A stretch of DNA of 64,000 nt from Peristeroidobacter soli (GCF_004138485.1 NZ_RYEV01000004.1:1052803-1116802), one strand, 5' to 3'. Shown: positions 36,952-46,749, counted from the first letter of the stretch. The notes: a model not told the origin generated them from the letters alone. Program-made: numbers and translations.

Positions 36952-37710
36952 GTGAACGCTCCATTGCCAGTCGCCTCGTTCCTGAGCAGCCTGCGCGATC
37001 CGTTCACAGCCGGCACGTTGTTCGATCATCTGCCCGACATTGTCTATTTCATCAAGGATCGAGCCGGGCGCTATCTGGAAGCCAACGAAACACTCGTGCA
37101 TCGCTGTGGCGTGACGCAGAAGGCCGACGTCATCGGCCGCACGCCATCGCAGCTGTTCGGCGCGGATTTCGGCGAGCACTACGAAGAACAGGACCGCACG
37201 GTGCTGGAGCACGGCCGTTCGCTGGTGAACCTGCTCGAAATGCACATGTACAAGAACCGGCACGTCGGCTGGTGCCTCACCACCAAGCTGCCGCTCTACG
37301 ACAAGTGCAACGCCATCATCGGCCTGGTCGGCGTCTCGCAGGACCTGAAGATGCCGGACGTGAGCTCCGAAGATTTTCAGCACATTGCCGCCGCGATTGC
37401 CGTGGCCCAGGACAATCTCTCGGCCACCACCACAGTGGCGAACATGGCGGAAGCGGCGAAGATGTCTGAGTATCAACTCGACCGCCGCATGAAACGGGTG
37501 TTCGGCATTTCCACCGGCGAATGGTTGCTCAAGACCCGGCTCAGCGTCGCGCGCCACCGGCTGGTCGAAACCGACCTGCCCATCGCCGCCATCGCGCTCG
37601 AAGTCGGCTATGCCGATCAAAGCTCGTTCGCGCGGCAGTTCCGGCAGACCATCGGCCTGCCGCCGCTGCAATTCCGCAAGCTCGCAAGCCGGCGTCACGG
37701 CGAAAGCTGA
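36952..37710 (+). CDS. AraC-family regulator with N-terminal PAS domain
   Basis: DNA-binding regulator of about 252 residues. A PAS-type sensor domain (about 22-140) with FDHLPDIVYFIKDRAGRYLEANETLV is followed by a C-terminal AraC HTH pair with MAEAAKMSEYQLDRRMKRVFGIS and PIAAIALEVGYADQSSFARQFRQTIGLPPLQFR. This PAS plus AraC layout is common beside hydroxyproline epimerase genes. The start is uncertain: GTG at 36952 directly abuts the palindrome and lacks a clear ribosome site, TTG at 36964 is alternative, and the frame stays open far upstream across the palindrome into the epimerase. Its 3' end overlaps the convergent S9 peptidase gene by 16 nt. Ligand is probably a proline or hydroxyproline derivative (inference). 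Confidence 0.85.
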   Translation: MNAPLPVASFLSSLRDPFTAGTLFDHLPDIVYFIKDRAGRYLEANETLVHRCGVTQKADVIGRTPSQLFGADFGEHYEEQDRTVLEHGRSLVNLLEMHMYKNRHVGWCLTTKLPLYDKCNAIIGLVGVSQDLKMPDVSSEDFQHIAAAIAVAQDNLSATTTVANMAEAAKMSEYQLDRRMKRVFGISTGEWLLKTRLSVARHRLVETDLPIAAIALEVGYADQSSFARQFRQTIGLPPLQFRKLASRRHGES

Positions 37711-39959
37711 CTGCTCGAAGCGCCGGCAGCCGTGCCCGGCTTCGCCAGTTCACGCAGGAAGAACTCGAACCGCCGGCGATTGTAGTGAGGCAACGGCGCC
37801 AGCCAGTGACTGCCATTCGGCACGATCAACAGCTCGAAGGGTTTGTTGGCCACTATCAGCGCATCGACCAGCCGCAGCGTCGCCGCGAGCGGCACGTTCT
37901 CATCGAGCTCTCCATGGGCCAGCAACAACTTGCCCGCGAGCTTCGGCGCCCAGGTCACATTCGAATTGTCCATGTAATGTTGGCCGAGCGGATACCCCAT
38001 CCATTGCTCGTTCCAGATGGCTTTATCGAGCCGGTTGTCGTGGTTGCCGGAAGCGGACACACCCACCTTGTAGAAATCCGGCCGCTCGGTCATCGCGCGC
38101 ACCACATCGTACCCACCGGCCGAAAAGCCATAGATGCCCACAGCCGACGCATCCATATAAGAGCGCTTGGCCGCCAGCGACTGGATCGCCGCGATGTGAT
38201 CATCGAGACCCACGGCATGCAGGTTCTTGTAGGCCGGATCGAGGAACGCCCGCCCTCGCCCCGACGTGCCTCGGCCGTCGACCACGACGACCACGAATCC
38301 CAACTCCGCCATCGAGAAAGCCGCGTCCACTCGCAAGGCATCCTTGAACGATTTGGGCGCCGTGATGGCGTGCGGTCCCGAATAGATGTATTCGACGACC
38401 GGATAGCGCTTGCCCGGGTCGAAGCTCGAAGGCTTGTAGGTCGCGCCATACAGCGGCGTCCTGCCATCCGCCGCGAGCGTCGTGAACGGTTCGGGAAGTC
38501 GCAGGCCCCGTTGCGTCAGCTCGCTGATGTCCGCGCGTTGCAGTTCCATCACCACCGCACCGTCACGCGTACTGCGCAGAACACTGCGGGTCGGCTGCTC
38601 GATGGTCGAGATGTTATCGACAAAGAAGCGACCATCCGGTGAAACGTACGTATCGTGATCCGCCGCCTCCGGCGTCAGCAGCGTCATCTTGCGACCGTCG
38701 TTCTCGATGCGATAGAGATGGCGCAGGTAAGGATCACGTCCCTGCTCCCGCCCGCGGCCAACGACGAACACCGCCTTGCCTGACGCATCGTTGCCTGCGA
38801 TGTCCACCGCCGTCCACTTACCGGAGGTGAGCGCGGTCTTTGCGCCTCGCGGACTCACTCGCAATACTTGTTTCCAACCCGCCCGATCATCCGACAGCCA
38901 GAACGCGGCGTTCGCCTCGAGCGAATAAGTCCAGCGATGCCCATAGAAATCGACAAAGAGATCGGACTCGTCGGCGTACAACTGCGTCGACCGCCCAGTG
39001 GCTGCATCGGTCGAGTACAGGCGCACCGCCTGGTAGCCACGATCAGCAATTCTCTGCAGGACGGCACCGCTATCGCGGGTCCAATGGAATTCCGGTGCAC
39101 CCCACCAGTAGAGCATCTCTTTCACTGGCGACTCGACCCGGGTCACCGCGCCCGTTGCGGCGGTAACGATGACGGTGTGTGCCGTCGCCAGATGCTCATC
39201 ACCGGTGAACGGGTAGATATAGTCGAATACGCGCGGCGGCCCTCCATCGGGAGGCGTCGACTGAACCGCGCTCAGATGCCGCGCTCCCGCCAGATTCATC
39301 TGATAAGTGGCGAAGCGCTGAGAATCCGGCGACCACTCGACATACACATCGAGCACTGGCGTGGAGGTTCCTTGCGCGGCCATATCCTTCAGACTGGGAA
39401 TGGGCAGCGCATACGGCGTTTGCGCAGAACCGTCAGTGGTGAGCTGGCGCACCTGGCCACTCGCGGTCTGTTGCAAATAAAGGTTGTAATCGCGAACCAG
39501 CACGCGCCAGCGCTTGTCCGGCGACAGAGCGACGTTCGAGACGCCTTTGCTGAGCTCGTGAGTCGTCGTCGAATACGTCCAGCGTTCGCCTCGTAGCTCG
39601 AACGAGAACGCCTTTGTATCGAAATCGAAGCTGGCATCGTCGAACTCGCCCGGGCTCGCCTGCCCCGTCGCCGCCTCGAACGCGGCCGCGAGTCGCGCCC
39701 GGTCGAACAGCGGCTCGATCGACTTCTTCGCCGGATCCACTCGCAGATACTCGACGCCACCGACGCGATCCGCCGCGAACCAGAACTGCGAGGAGCGTGC
39801 ACGCCACTGCGGCGTCAGTTGTTCACCCCGGACCAGCTTTTCCAGCTGGTCCGGGGTCACGGACAGTGCGCGCGAGAGCAACGTTTCCAACGATGAATCG
39901 GCCAGCACCGGTGCCGACATGACACCGCACAGGAACACCCCGAGGAGTCTTTTCATCAC
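37695..39959 (-). CDS. S9-family dipeptidyl peptidase IV-like peptidase
   Basis: Exported serine peptidase of 754 residues that removes N-terminal dipeptides, classically after Pro or Ala. The signal peptide ends near VLA-D (residue 21). A beta-propeller N-domain (about 50-480; WSPDSQRFATYQMNLAG, LSPDKRWRVLVRDYNLYLQ) covers the alpha/beta-hydrolase domain. The triad is Ser613 in YGFSAGGYDVV (GFSAGG rather than the usual GWSYGG), Asp686 in HGELDENVP and His718 in NGSHWL. It lies 33 nt downstream of a TonB-dependent receptor gene on the same strand, so the two probably form an operon in which the receptor imports peptides that the peptidase trims in the periplasm. Confidence 0.93.
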   Translation of the reverse strand: MMKRLLGVFLCGVMSAPVLADSSLETLLSRALSVTPDQLEKLVRGEQLTPQWRARSSQFWFAADRVGGVEYLRVDPAKKSIEPLFDRARLAAAFEAATGQASPGEFDDASFDFDTKAFSFELRGERWTYSTTTHELSKGVSNVALSPDKRWRVLVRDYNLYLQQTASGQVRQLTTDGSAQTPYALPIPSLKDMAAQGTSTPVLDVYVEWSPDSQRFATYQMNLAGARHLSAVQSTPPDGGPPRVFDYIYPFTGDEHLATAHTVIVTAATGAVTRVESPVKEMLYWWGAPEFHWTRDSGAVLQRIADRGYQAVRLYSTDAATGRSTQLYADESDLFVDFYGHRWTYSLEANAAFWLSDDRAGWKQVLRVSPRGAKTALTSGKWTAVDIAGNDASGKAVFVVGRGREQGRDPYLRHLYRIENDGRKMTLLTPEAADHDTYVSPDGRFFVDNISTIEQPTRSVLRSTRDGAVVMELQRADISELTQRGLRLPEPFTTLAADGRTPLYGATYKPSSFDPGKRYPVVEYIYSGPHAITAPKSFKDALRVDAAFSMAELGFVVVVVDGRGTSGRGRAFLDPAYKNLHAVGLDDHIAAIQSLAAKRSYMDASAVGIYGFSAGGYDVVRAMTERPDFYKVGVSASGNHDNRLDKAIWNEQWMGYPLGQHYMDNSNVTWAPKLAGKLLLAHGELDENVPLAATLRLVDALIVANKPFELLIVPNGSHWLAPLPHYNRRRFEFFLRELAKPGTAAGASSSQLSP

Positions 39960-39992
39960 GATCCGTTCGCCCTCGACGAAACCAGCCAGCGA

Positions 39993-42680
39993 TCAGAACT
40001 TCTTGTTGAGCTCGACGAACGCCACCCGCCCACGCACGTCGATCCGGCGCGGATCGTAGGGCGAGGTTCGCCCGTCCACCAGGTCGATGAACGGGAAGTC
40101 TTCATCGAACAGATTGCGCACGCCTGCCGTCACCGCAACCCCCTCGAGCAGCGTCGAATCGCCTCGATATCGATAGCTTCCCGACAGATCCACGGTGGTG
40201 TAACCATCCACCTCTTCCTTGACCGCGGAGCCAATGCCGGCGGGAGGATTGTTGATCGAGTAGGCCTGAATCGTATTGGTATAGCTCGAGCTGTTGTGCA
40301 CGGACAGATTGCCCGTCCAGTTGCCTTCCGGACTTGCCCAACCGGCACGCACCGTCGCGCGCAGTCGATCCACGCCTTCGTAGGTGCCGCGCAATTCCTC
40401 GACCGGCCCACCGTCGTAAACCTGCTCCTCGAACGTATCCGTGTACACACCCGAGGCGCCCAGCGTGAAGAAATGCCCGCCGCCGGTCCGCCATCCGTAC
40501 GTCAGATTCATGTTCCATGCATGCGAAGTCTGACCGGCGATGTTGATGTTGCGCAGGAGGACATTGGTGAGATTGCCGCTCGCGTCGCGTAGCACGGCGT
40601 TGCCGAACAGCTCCGGATGGCTCACGACGAAAGACGCATCCTGGCTGAAATAGTTGTAGACCCCGGAGATACGATCGGTGAATTCAGTGTTGTTGTAAGT
40701 GAGCGATGCCTTGAGGCCCGCGCCCGTCGCATCGAGCCACTCCCAATCGGCGCCGACGGTCCAGATCTCGGCCTTCTCGGGTCCGAGGTCGGGAGAAGGA
40801 GCATAGGAGACGTGCACGGGCACCTGCGCCGCGCCGCCCGGCGCGAGCGGATCGAACACCTGAGTGTCGTAGTCATAGGATGCGCCGGCGAGATCGTGCA
40901 CGACCGGAGCCCGGAACGCCTTGTTCCAGCTGGTGCGCAATCGCAGGTTCGAGATTGGCCGCCAGGACAGGCCGACCATCGGGCTGGTGTCCGAGAACTC
41001 TTCCATCTTGTCCCGGGTGCCGTCGTGATTGAAATCGCCCTCGGCGTTGTACCGATCCCAGCGCGCGGCCAGCGTCAACTCGAGGGACTGACCGGAGCCA
41101 CCCGCGGCGCTCATGAGCGGAATTGCAAACTCCGCGCCCAGCGACTCAGCCGTACGATCGCCCTCGGGTTGATTGGCGCCAAAGCCGGCCCACTCGAGCG
41201 TGTCCTTGCGACGCTCGGCTGCGAACGAGGCCTTGACGGCGCCCGACGGCAACTCGAACAGCTCACCGTCGGCCTGCAACGCGAACGCAGTGAGCGTCGA
41301 CTCGATCTTGTTATGCCGCTGGCCCATCCAGAAGCTGACGATGCGGTTCAGCGTCGCTTGATTCTGGGCGGTGCCGTTACCGAACAGGTTCAGTGCGGTC
41401 TGGGGATTGGAGTCCGCCAGCGCCGCGATGACCGCGGGATCGGCGGTGGAGACCCACGAATACGTATGGAGCGACTCCTCGTTCGCGCGAGTCCCATACA
41501 CCTGCAACCGCCAATCGCGCGGCAGGGTGATGGTCGCACCGAACGTTCCCTGCAGGAGCTCCTGATCCGCCTCGCGATAAGTCGAAGGAATGCGGCCGGC
41601 ATCGCGTTCGGTGTCGAACAGATAGGTCACGCTCACCGGCGTGCCGTAGGGATTGAAGGCGTTCGAGGCTGGCACCGAGGCCGAGTACACGGCGAGTGGA
41701 ATTTCGTAGTTGTCCGTGTCGTTCTTCGAGTAGAACGCATCGAGGAACAGCGTGACGTTCGCGCCCACATCCTGCTCGACGTTGATGTAAGCCGACGTCG
41801 ACTTCAATTCCGGCGACGCGTATTCCGCGATCGATGACGTGGGAACCCGGTTCGCGGTCGAAACGTCACCGGGCACGAAACCGGTGCCGTCGTTACCCGC
41901 CGGCAAAGTACCGAGGCCAGTGATCACGCCCGTGGCCGCAAAGGTCGTCGAGCGCAGGTCATAACCACCGCGGTTCCGGAAGTCCTGCGTGGTGAAGCCC
42001 AGCTCTTTGTTGGTCACCGGATCGGAGTGGCGATAGCTCGCAACGCCGGTGAAGCGCCCGGTCTCCCAGCCGAAACTCAAATCCTGCGACAGGCTGGAAG
42101 CGTCGCCGCCGTTGCTGCTGTTCTCGTAGCCCACCTGAGTGTTGGCTTCGAACTGCGTGCGCTTCTTGAGAATGATGTTGACCACGCCGCCGACCGCATC
42201 GGCACCGTAGATGGCCGCGGCCGCGGTGGGCAACACTTCGACCCGCTCGATCGCGCTGACCGGAATCGTGCTCACGTTCACCGAATCGCCATACATGATC
42301 GAAGAGCTGGCGGTGCGGCGGCCGTTGATCAGCACCAGCGTCGACTTCGCGCCGAAGCCGCCCAGATCCACCTGCGAATGCCCCACCGACCCGGCAGGCA
42401 CCTGACTGTTGTTATCCATCGCACCCATCGAACCGCGACCGAATGCCTGCGGGATGGAGCGGAAAATGTCATCGGCAGTCGACAACCCCTGCAGCTTGAT
42501 GTCCTCGCTGGTGAGCGTCAGGACCTGGCCACCGGGATTTTCGTGACCACGGATTTGCGAACCCGTGACAGTGACCTCTTCGATCTCCGAGGCATCGACC
42601 TTATCGGTGGATTGAGCAACGGCGCCCGTGGCAACCATCAACTCGGCGAGTGCAAGCAGCGGCAGTGTAATTTTATTCAT
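39993..42680 (-). CDS. TonB-dependent receptor, peptide-uptake type
   Basis: Outer-membrane transporter of 895 residues. The ATG at 42680 has an AGGAT site and directly starts a signal peptide (MNKITLPLLALAELMVATGA, cut near VAQ-S). A TonB-box-like EIEEVTVTGSQIRG follows, then a plug with GLSTADDIFRSIPQAFGRGS, VGHSQVDLGGFGAKSTLVLINGRR and IERVEVLPTAAAAIYGADAVGGVVNI. The barrel has the FRAPVVHDLAG segment and VKEEVDGYTTVDLSGSYRY near the end, finishing in a terminal Phe (ELNKKF). This type is often paired with peptidases. It forms a probable operon with the S9 peptidase downstream, suggesting peptides as ligand, and it lacks the carboxypeptidase-like module of the other receptor in the window. 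Confidence 0.92.
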   Translation of the reverse strand: MNKITLPLLALAELMVATGAVAQSTDKVDASEIEEVTVTGSQIRGHENPGGQVLTLTSEDIKLQGLSTADDIFRSIPQAFGRGSMGAMDNNSQVPAGSVGHSQVDLGGFGAKSTLVLINGRRTASSSIMYGDSVNVSTIPVSAIERVEVLPTAAAAIYGADAVGGVVNIILKKRTQFEANTQVGYENSSNGGDASSLSQDLSFGWETGRFTGVASYRHSDPVTNKELGFTTQDFRNRGGYDLRSTTFAATGVITGLGTLPAGNDGTGFVPGDVSTANRVPTSSIAEYASPELKSTSAYINVEQDVGANVTLFLDAFYSKNDTDNYEIPLAVYSASVPASNAFNPYGTPVSVTYLFDTERDAGRIPSTYREADQELLQGTFGATITLPRDWRLQVYGTRANEESLHTYSWVSTADPAVIAALADSNPQTALNLFGNGTAQNQATLNRIVSFWMGQRHNKIESTLTAFALQADGELFELPSGAVKASFAAERRKDTLEWAGFGANQPEGDRTAESLGAEFAIPLMSAAGGSGQSLELTLAARWDRYNAEGDFNHDGTRDKMEEFSDTSPMVGLSWRPISNLRLRTSWNKAFRAPVVHDLAGASYDYDTQVFDPLAPGGAAQVPVHVSYAPSPDLGPEKAEIWTVGADWEWLDATGAGLKASLTYNNTEFTDRISGVYNYFSQDASFVVSHPELFGNAVLRDASGNLTNVLLRNINIAGQTSHAWNMNLTYGWRTGGGHFFTLGASGVYTDTFEEQVYDGGPVEELRGTYEGVDRLRATVRAGWASPEGNWTGNLSVHNSSSYTNTIQAYSINNPPAGIGSAVKEEVDGYTTVDLSGSYRYRGDSTLLEGVAVTAGVRNLFDEDFPFIDLVDGRTSPYDPRRIDVRGRVAFVELNKKF

Positions 42681-43058
42681 GTCTATCCTGGCCAGTGAGA
42701 TAGCGGCGACCGTGTCGGTCGGACGGGGCGAGACTTTCACAGCCGAACGGAGCAACGCCAGCACATCGAGGATTTTTGCAATTTGAGCAGTCGCTACTCA
42801 GCCAATTTGCACAGGCCGGCGACGGACGACCGAAGTCGTGCGCAAAAGTGCGTGCGGGTTGCAGCGACAACGCACTGCTGTGCGAAGCGCCGCTGACGAG
42901 ATTGGTGCGCGAAGCCCGGGCGACGCACGTTCGCGGTGCGCGCCGGGCCTGAAATTACCGCGTTAAATCAGACAATTTGTATCGGCAGCAAACAAAGTCA
43001 ACGTGTTGCTCTCTTTCTGTTTGGAAACATCGTCACTGACAACGATGGACGCCAGCGC
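42681..43058. other. Intergenic region upstream of the TonB receptor (378 bp)
   Basis: No gene is supported. On the minus strand this is the leader of the receptor gene and the region after gamma-glutamyltransferase. A short stem CATCGT (43028-43033) and ACGATG (43042-43047), followed on the minus strand by TTTCC, could be a weak terminator for the transferase gene. A TTGACT with a poorly matched -10 lies near 42975-43003. The stretch 42760-43020 is less GC-rich than its surroundings. Confidence 0.5.
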
Positions 43059-44792
43059 TCAATACCCGACCGCCCTGCCCCGCTCATTGCGTCCATCGCT
43101 CGCACCCAGCCGCTGTCCGGTCGCCAGATCGATCTGAATGCACTCGCCGTCGCCGCCGAGACCGAAGCCGATGCTGTGACCGCGAGCTTCGAGCAGTTTG
43201 ATGGTGTCGGGCGAGAAGCGGTTGCGCTCCATCTGGATCCGATCGGGGATCCATTGATTGTGGAAGCGAGGCGCGTTGACCGCTTGCTGGATGTCGAGGC
43301 CGAAGTCGGCGACGCCAACCAGAATGTTCGTGACCGTGGTGATGATGGTCGGGCCACCCGGCGAGCCGAGCACCAGCCAGAGCTTGCCGTCCTTCAGCAC
43401 GATGGTCGGCGTCATCGCCGACAGCGGACGCTTGTTCGGCCCGACCAGATTGGCGTCGCTTTGAATCAAGCCGAACATGTTGGGCACGCCGGCCTTGGAG
43501 GAGAAGTCGTCCATCTCGTTGTTGAGCAGGAAGCCCAGCGAGCCGATGGTCACCTTCGAGCCGTAGCTGCCGTTGAGCGTCGTGGTCACAGCGACCGCGT
43601 TACCGTCTTTATCGACCACCGAATAGTGGGTGGTCTGGGTGGACTCCGGTGCCGTGGCCTTCACCGGATTCTTCTTCGCATACGCGGCCAACGCCTTCGA
43701 CACCTGCGGTCGCTCGAGCCGCGCTGAGGCGCTGGCCCGCTGCGGATCGATGGACGCACGCCAATCGACGGCGTACTTCTTGTCGGTCAACTCGAGGACC
43801 GGCAGATTGCTGAACTCCGGATCGCCCAGAAACTGCGCACGATCGTAGAACGCGCGGCGATAGCTCTCCGTGATCAGGTGAATCGCTTCCGCCGAGCCGA
43901 AGCCCGCCTTCTTGATGTCGAAGCCTTCGAGGATGTTGAGCGTCTCGACCAGTGCGATGCCGCCGGACGACGGCGGCGGTGCGCTGATGATTTCGAGGCC
44001 GCGATACGTGCCACGCACCGGCGTGCGATCGACGACATCGTAGTTCTTCAGATCCTGCACCGTGATCAGGCCGCCGCCCGCCTGCATGAACTCGGCGATC
44101 TCACGCGCCATCTTGCCGGTGTAGAACTCATCGGGATCGGCAACGATGCGTTCCAGCGTGCGTGCCAGCTCCGGCTGTTTCAGTACATCGCCCTGATGCC
44201 AGCCTTTGCCGTCGTTCTGGAAGATGCGTCGGGAGTCGGGAAAATTCGGCATGTTCTTGTCGTTGGTGAGCGCGCGCGCCTCCGCCCAGTCGAGCTCGAA
44301 GCCTTCCGTCGCCAGCCGGATCGCCGGCGCGACCACTTGCGCGAGCGTCAACTTGCCGAACTTTTTCTGCGCGTGAACCATGCCTTTGACGGAGCCGGGA
44401 ACACCGACGGCCTTGTAGCCGACACGGCTCAGCATCGGCACCACATTGCCGTCCTGGTCCTGATACATCGTCGACGTGGCTTTGCCCGGCGCCTTTTCGC
44501 GGAAGTCGAGGAAGTGGGTTGCGCCCGAGCTCATGCGCACGAGCATGAACCCGCCACCGCCCAGGTTGCCCGCGGCCGGATGCACGACGGCGAGCGCAAA
44601 TCCGGTCGCAACCGCCGCGTCGATCGCATTACCGCCGGCCTTCATCATGTCGACGCCAGCCTGCGAGGCCAGCTCGTGCACGCTCGCGACCATGCCATTG
44701 TCGGCACGCTCGGGCTGCATGCCGCTCGCCAGGCACAACGGCGCGACGATCAGGGTAAAAAAGAACACCAAACATCGAGCTTGCAGCTTCAT
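43059..44792 (-). CDS. ggt: Gamma-glutamyltransferase (Ntn hydrolase)
   Basis: Periplasmic enzyme of 577 residues that cleaves or transfers the gamma-glutamyl group of glutathione and related peptides. The ATG at 44792 begins a signal peptide (cut near CLA-S); the longer start at 44840 would lie upstream of the predicted -10 box. The proenzyme self-cleaves before Thr387 in ESTQTTHYSVVDKDGNAVAVT, giving large and small subunits. Other signatures are GGNAIDAAVATGFALAVVHPAAGNLGGGGFM, TTTLNGSYGSKVTIGSLGFLLNNEMDDF, NKRPLSAMTPTIV and GSPGGPTIITTVTNI. It is single-standing between the peptide receptor and a divergent secreted-protein gene, and fits the peptide-scavenging theme of this region. Confidence 0.96.
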   Translation of the reverse strand: MKLQARCLVFFFTLIVAPLCLASGMQPERADNGMVASVHELASQAGVDMMKAGGNAIDAAVATGFALAVVHPAAGNLGGGGFMLVRMSSGATHFLDFREKAPGKATSTMYQDQDGNVVPMLSRVGYKAVGVPGSVKGMVHAQKKFGKLTLAQVVAPAIRLATEGFELDWAEARALTNDKNMPNFPDSRRIFQNDGKGWHQGDVLKQPELARTLERIVADPDEFYTGKMAREIAEFMQAGGGLITVQDLKNYDVVDRTPVRGTYRGLEIISAPPPSSGGIALVETLNILEGFDIKKAGFGSAEAIHLITESYRRAFYDRAQFLGDPEFSNLPVLELTDKKYAVDWRASIDPQRASASARLERPQVSKALAAYAKKNPVKATAPESTQTTHYSVVDKDGNAVAVTTTLNGSYGSKVTIGSLGFLLNNEMDDFSSKAGVPNMFGLIQSDANLVGPNKRPLSAMTPTIVLKDGKLWLVLGSPGGPTIITTVTNILVGVADFGLDIQQAVNAPRFHNQWIPDRIQMERNRFSPDTIKLLEARGHSIGFGLGGDGECIQIDLATGQRLGASDGRNERGRAVGY

Positions 44793-44825
44793 GCGACCGG
44801 CCTGTATGTCCGAAGGAACCCGCGC

Positions 44826-44856
44826 ATTGTAGTCCCTCACACGCCACGATTGTCAT
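44826..44856 (-). promoter_or_regulatory. Possible promoter of gamma-glutamyltransferase
   Basis: On the minus strand, ATGACA (44851-44856) and TACAAT (44826-44831), each five of six consensus bases, are 19 bp apart, a slightly long spacer, and lie 34 nt upstream of the ATG at 44792. Confidence 0.35.
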
Positions 44857-44937
44857 CGTTCCGACATGATTGCGTCACACGTGCCACGCCCTCGCGAGCG
44901 CAGACTGCCGCCTCCCCTCACATCGAATGGAGTCTCG

Positions 44938-46035
44938 ATGCACATGATCCCAAGAACGTCCGCTCTCGCTTCCGCCGTGTGTTCATTGCTTGCCGGCGCG
45001 GCACAGGCCGGGCCGTACAACGCCCTGGTCTTCCACCACGCGCCGGTGCACTACCAGGACACGGATTCCAGCGACTATCCGTCGGACTACATCACCGCGT
45101 TCGACTACGACTCAGACCGGATTTCGACCAACAACTGGGACAACCGCGCCGGCGGCCTGTGGCCCGCGACGGTCTACTACTCAGTGGTGGAAAGTTGCAG
45201 TCACTACTTTGTTACCTATGCGTTCTTTCACCCGCGCGACTGGTCGGACACCATTTTCGATCAGGAGCACGAGAACGATCTGGAAGGTGCGCTGCTGGCC
45301 ATCCGCAAGGACGGCACCAGCTTCGGCAAGCTCGAAGGCATGATCACGGTATTCCATACCAACTTCTTTTCGTTCACGCCGGCCGGCAGCGCGCTGACCG
45401 ACGGCAACGAGAGCATCGATGGCACGGTGTCCTTCGAAGCGCACGACGGCGTGAACCGGCCGAAGACCGTGCAGGAAGCGAAGGGACATGGCTTGAAGGC
45501 GTGGCCGTATGCGTCCGACTTCAATGGCGGCGCGAATCAGGATGGCATCATCTACTACCCGACCCAGGGCGCGGCCGACTATCCCACCTCGGGCAACGAT
45601 CGCTTCGTTCCTTATCGGCTGGTCGATATCCACGCCGCCAATGGCATGTGGGCTGCGGCGATCGACGATGCCAATGTACCGGGCGGCAGCGCGCAGACGT
45701 TCAATTCCTGGGGAACGTTCAAAGGCGATACCAGCGGCGGCTGCGGATCGGGATTGAAATCCTGTAGCAGCAACTCGGCCAACACGCCCTGGGGCTGGGA
45801 CGACGGCGACGATGGCGGGAGTTATCGCGGCGAGTTCGCGCTCGACCCCGCGCACCTCGTCGAGCATTACTTCAACGGCACCGGCACCTTCAGTCAGCAG
45901 TACGTGAGCAACCCGTACCTGCAAGGCCTGCGTGCAGCCGGGTTCAACAGTGCTCACCTGCCCTCGGGATTTCCGTCGCAGCTGAATCTGGATGCGATGT
46001 ACTCGAAGCTGACGGCGACGTGCCCTGCTCAGTGA
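44938..46035 (+). CDS. Secreted protein of unknown function
   Basis: A 365-residue exported protein that I do not recognise. The ATG at 44938 has a GGAG site and begins a signal peptide cut near AQA-G (residue 24). The mature part starts with GPYNALVFHHAPVHYQDTDSSDYPSDYITAFDYDSDRI and contains a HYFVTYAFFHPRDWSD stretch followed by EHENDLEGALLAIRKDG. That His/Tyr/Glu-rich pattern suggests metal or carbohydrate binding in a beta-sandwich. Further on are GIIYYPTQG, NTPWGWDDGDDGGSYRGEFALDPAHLVEHYFNGTG and three cysteines clustered near residues 268-300 and at the C-terminus. It abuts the convergent anti-sigma gene with no gap. It could be a surface or secreted lectin-like protein; confidence is only in its being a gene. 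Confidence 0.7.
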   Translation: MHMIPRTSALASAVCSLLAGAAQAGPYNALVFHHAPVHYQDTDSSDYPSDYITAFDYDSDRISTNNWDNRAGGLWPATVYYSVVESCSHYFVTYAFFHPRDWSDTIFDQEHENDLEGALLAIRKDGTSFGKLEGMITVFHTNFFSFTPAGSALTDGNESIDGTVSFEAHDGVNRPKTVQEAKGHGLKAWPYASDFNGGANQDGIIYYPTQGAADYPTSGNDRFVPYRLVDIHAANGMWAAAIDDANVPGGSAQTFNSWGTFKGDTSGGCGSGLKSCSSNSANTPWGWDDGDDGGSYRGEFALDPAHLVEHYFNGTGTFSQQYVSNPYLQGLRAAGFNSAHLPSGFPSQLNLDAMYSKLTATCPAQ

Positions 46036-46749
46036 TCAAATGGAGAGAATCGCAGCCTGATAGACCACTGGACCGGTCGCCGCGCCCGTGGGCGAGCCGC
46101 CGACCGGTTCCAGAGTGACGGCGAGTCCTTGTGCGCCCGCGAGCAGCGGGCGCAACTCGGCGGGCAATTCCGTATCGACCGATCCCGTGCCGGTCGGCAA
46201 CACGCCAAGTGAGCGAGGAGCCGCGCCGCCCGCCGGCAGAATCCACAGTTCATATGAATTCGTTGGCGCGGGCGCCGTCGCATTGATCGATTTGATTGCG
46301 AGCCGCCCCTGTCGCGCATCGACGCTCACGACCCACAGCGGCTGCGACTGCGGTCCATTCACGACGGCGATATACTGCTGAGTCAGCGGCGTTACTTCCG
46401 TTGGCGTGCGCGCGAGCAGCACCGCGAGCACGACGGCCGCAGCGGTCGCGGCCAGGCTCAAACCGCGCCACAACCCGAGCCGTTCGAACCAAGGCACGCG
46501 AGCGATCTCACGCTCCGCCTTCGCGCCCGTACGTTCGAGCACCTGTTTCCAAACCTGCGGACGGGGCTGGACACTGCTCGTGGCTTGCGCGAGCGGACTG
46601 AGCTGTCGTTCCCAATGCCACACGGCTGAACGGACTTGATACGAATCCCGCATCCAGCTCTCGAAGCGGCGACGCGCACGGCCGGTCAACGTGCCGAGCA
46701 CGTATTCCGACGCGAGCCGCTGCACGAGTTGTGGGTTGCTGTATCTCAT
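46036..46749 (-). CDS. Anti-sigma factor of the RskA family
   Basis: Membrane-anchored regulator of 237 residues that would hold the adjacent ECF sigma factor inactive. The ATG at 46749 overlaps the sigma-factor stop by 4 nt. The N-terminal cytosolic part (1-90), with MRYSNPQLVQRLASEYVLGTLTGRARRRFESWM, is the sigma-binding anti-sigma domain. One transmembrane helix lies near 97-113 (LSLAATAAAVVLAVLLA). The periplasmic C-terminal RskA domain contains WVVSVDARQGRLAIKSIN, YELWILPAGGAAPRSLGVLP and LAVTLEPVGGSPTGAATGPVVYQ, the typical SPTG signature. Release probably requires regulated proteolysis, as for RskA/SigK. The signal is unknown. Confidence 0.92.
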   Translation of the reverse strand: MRYSNPQLVQRLASEYVLGTLTGRARRRFESWMRDSYQVRSAVWHWERQLSPLAQATSSVQPRPQVWKQVLERTGAKAEREIARVPWFERLGLWRGLSLAATAAAVVLAVLLARTPTEVTPLTQQYIAVVNGPQSQPLWVVSVDARQGRLAIKSINATAPAPTNSYELWILPAGGAAPRSLGVLPTGTGSVDTELPAELRPLLAGAQGLAVTLEPVGGSPTGAATGPVVYQAAILSI

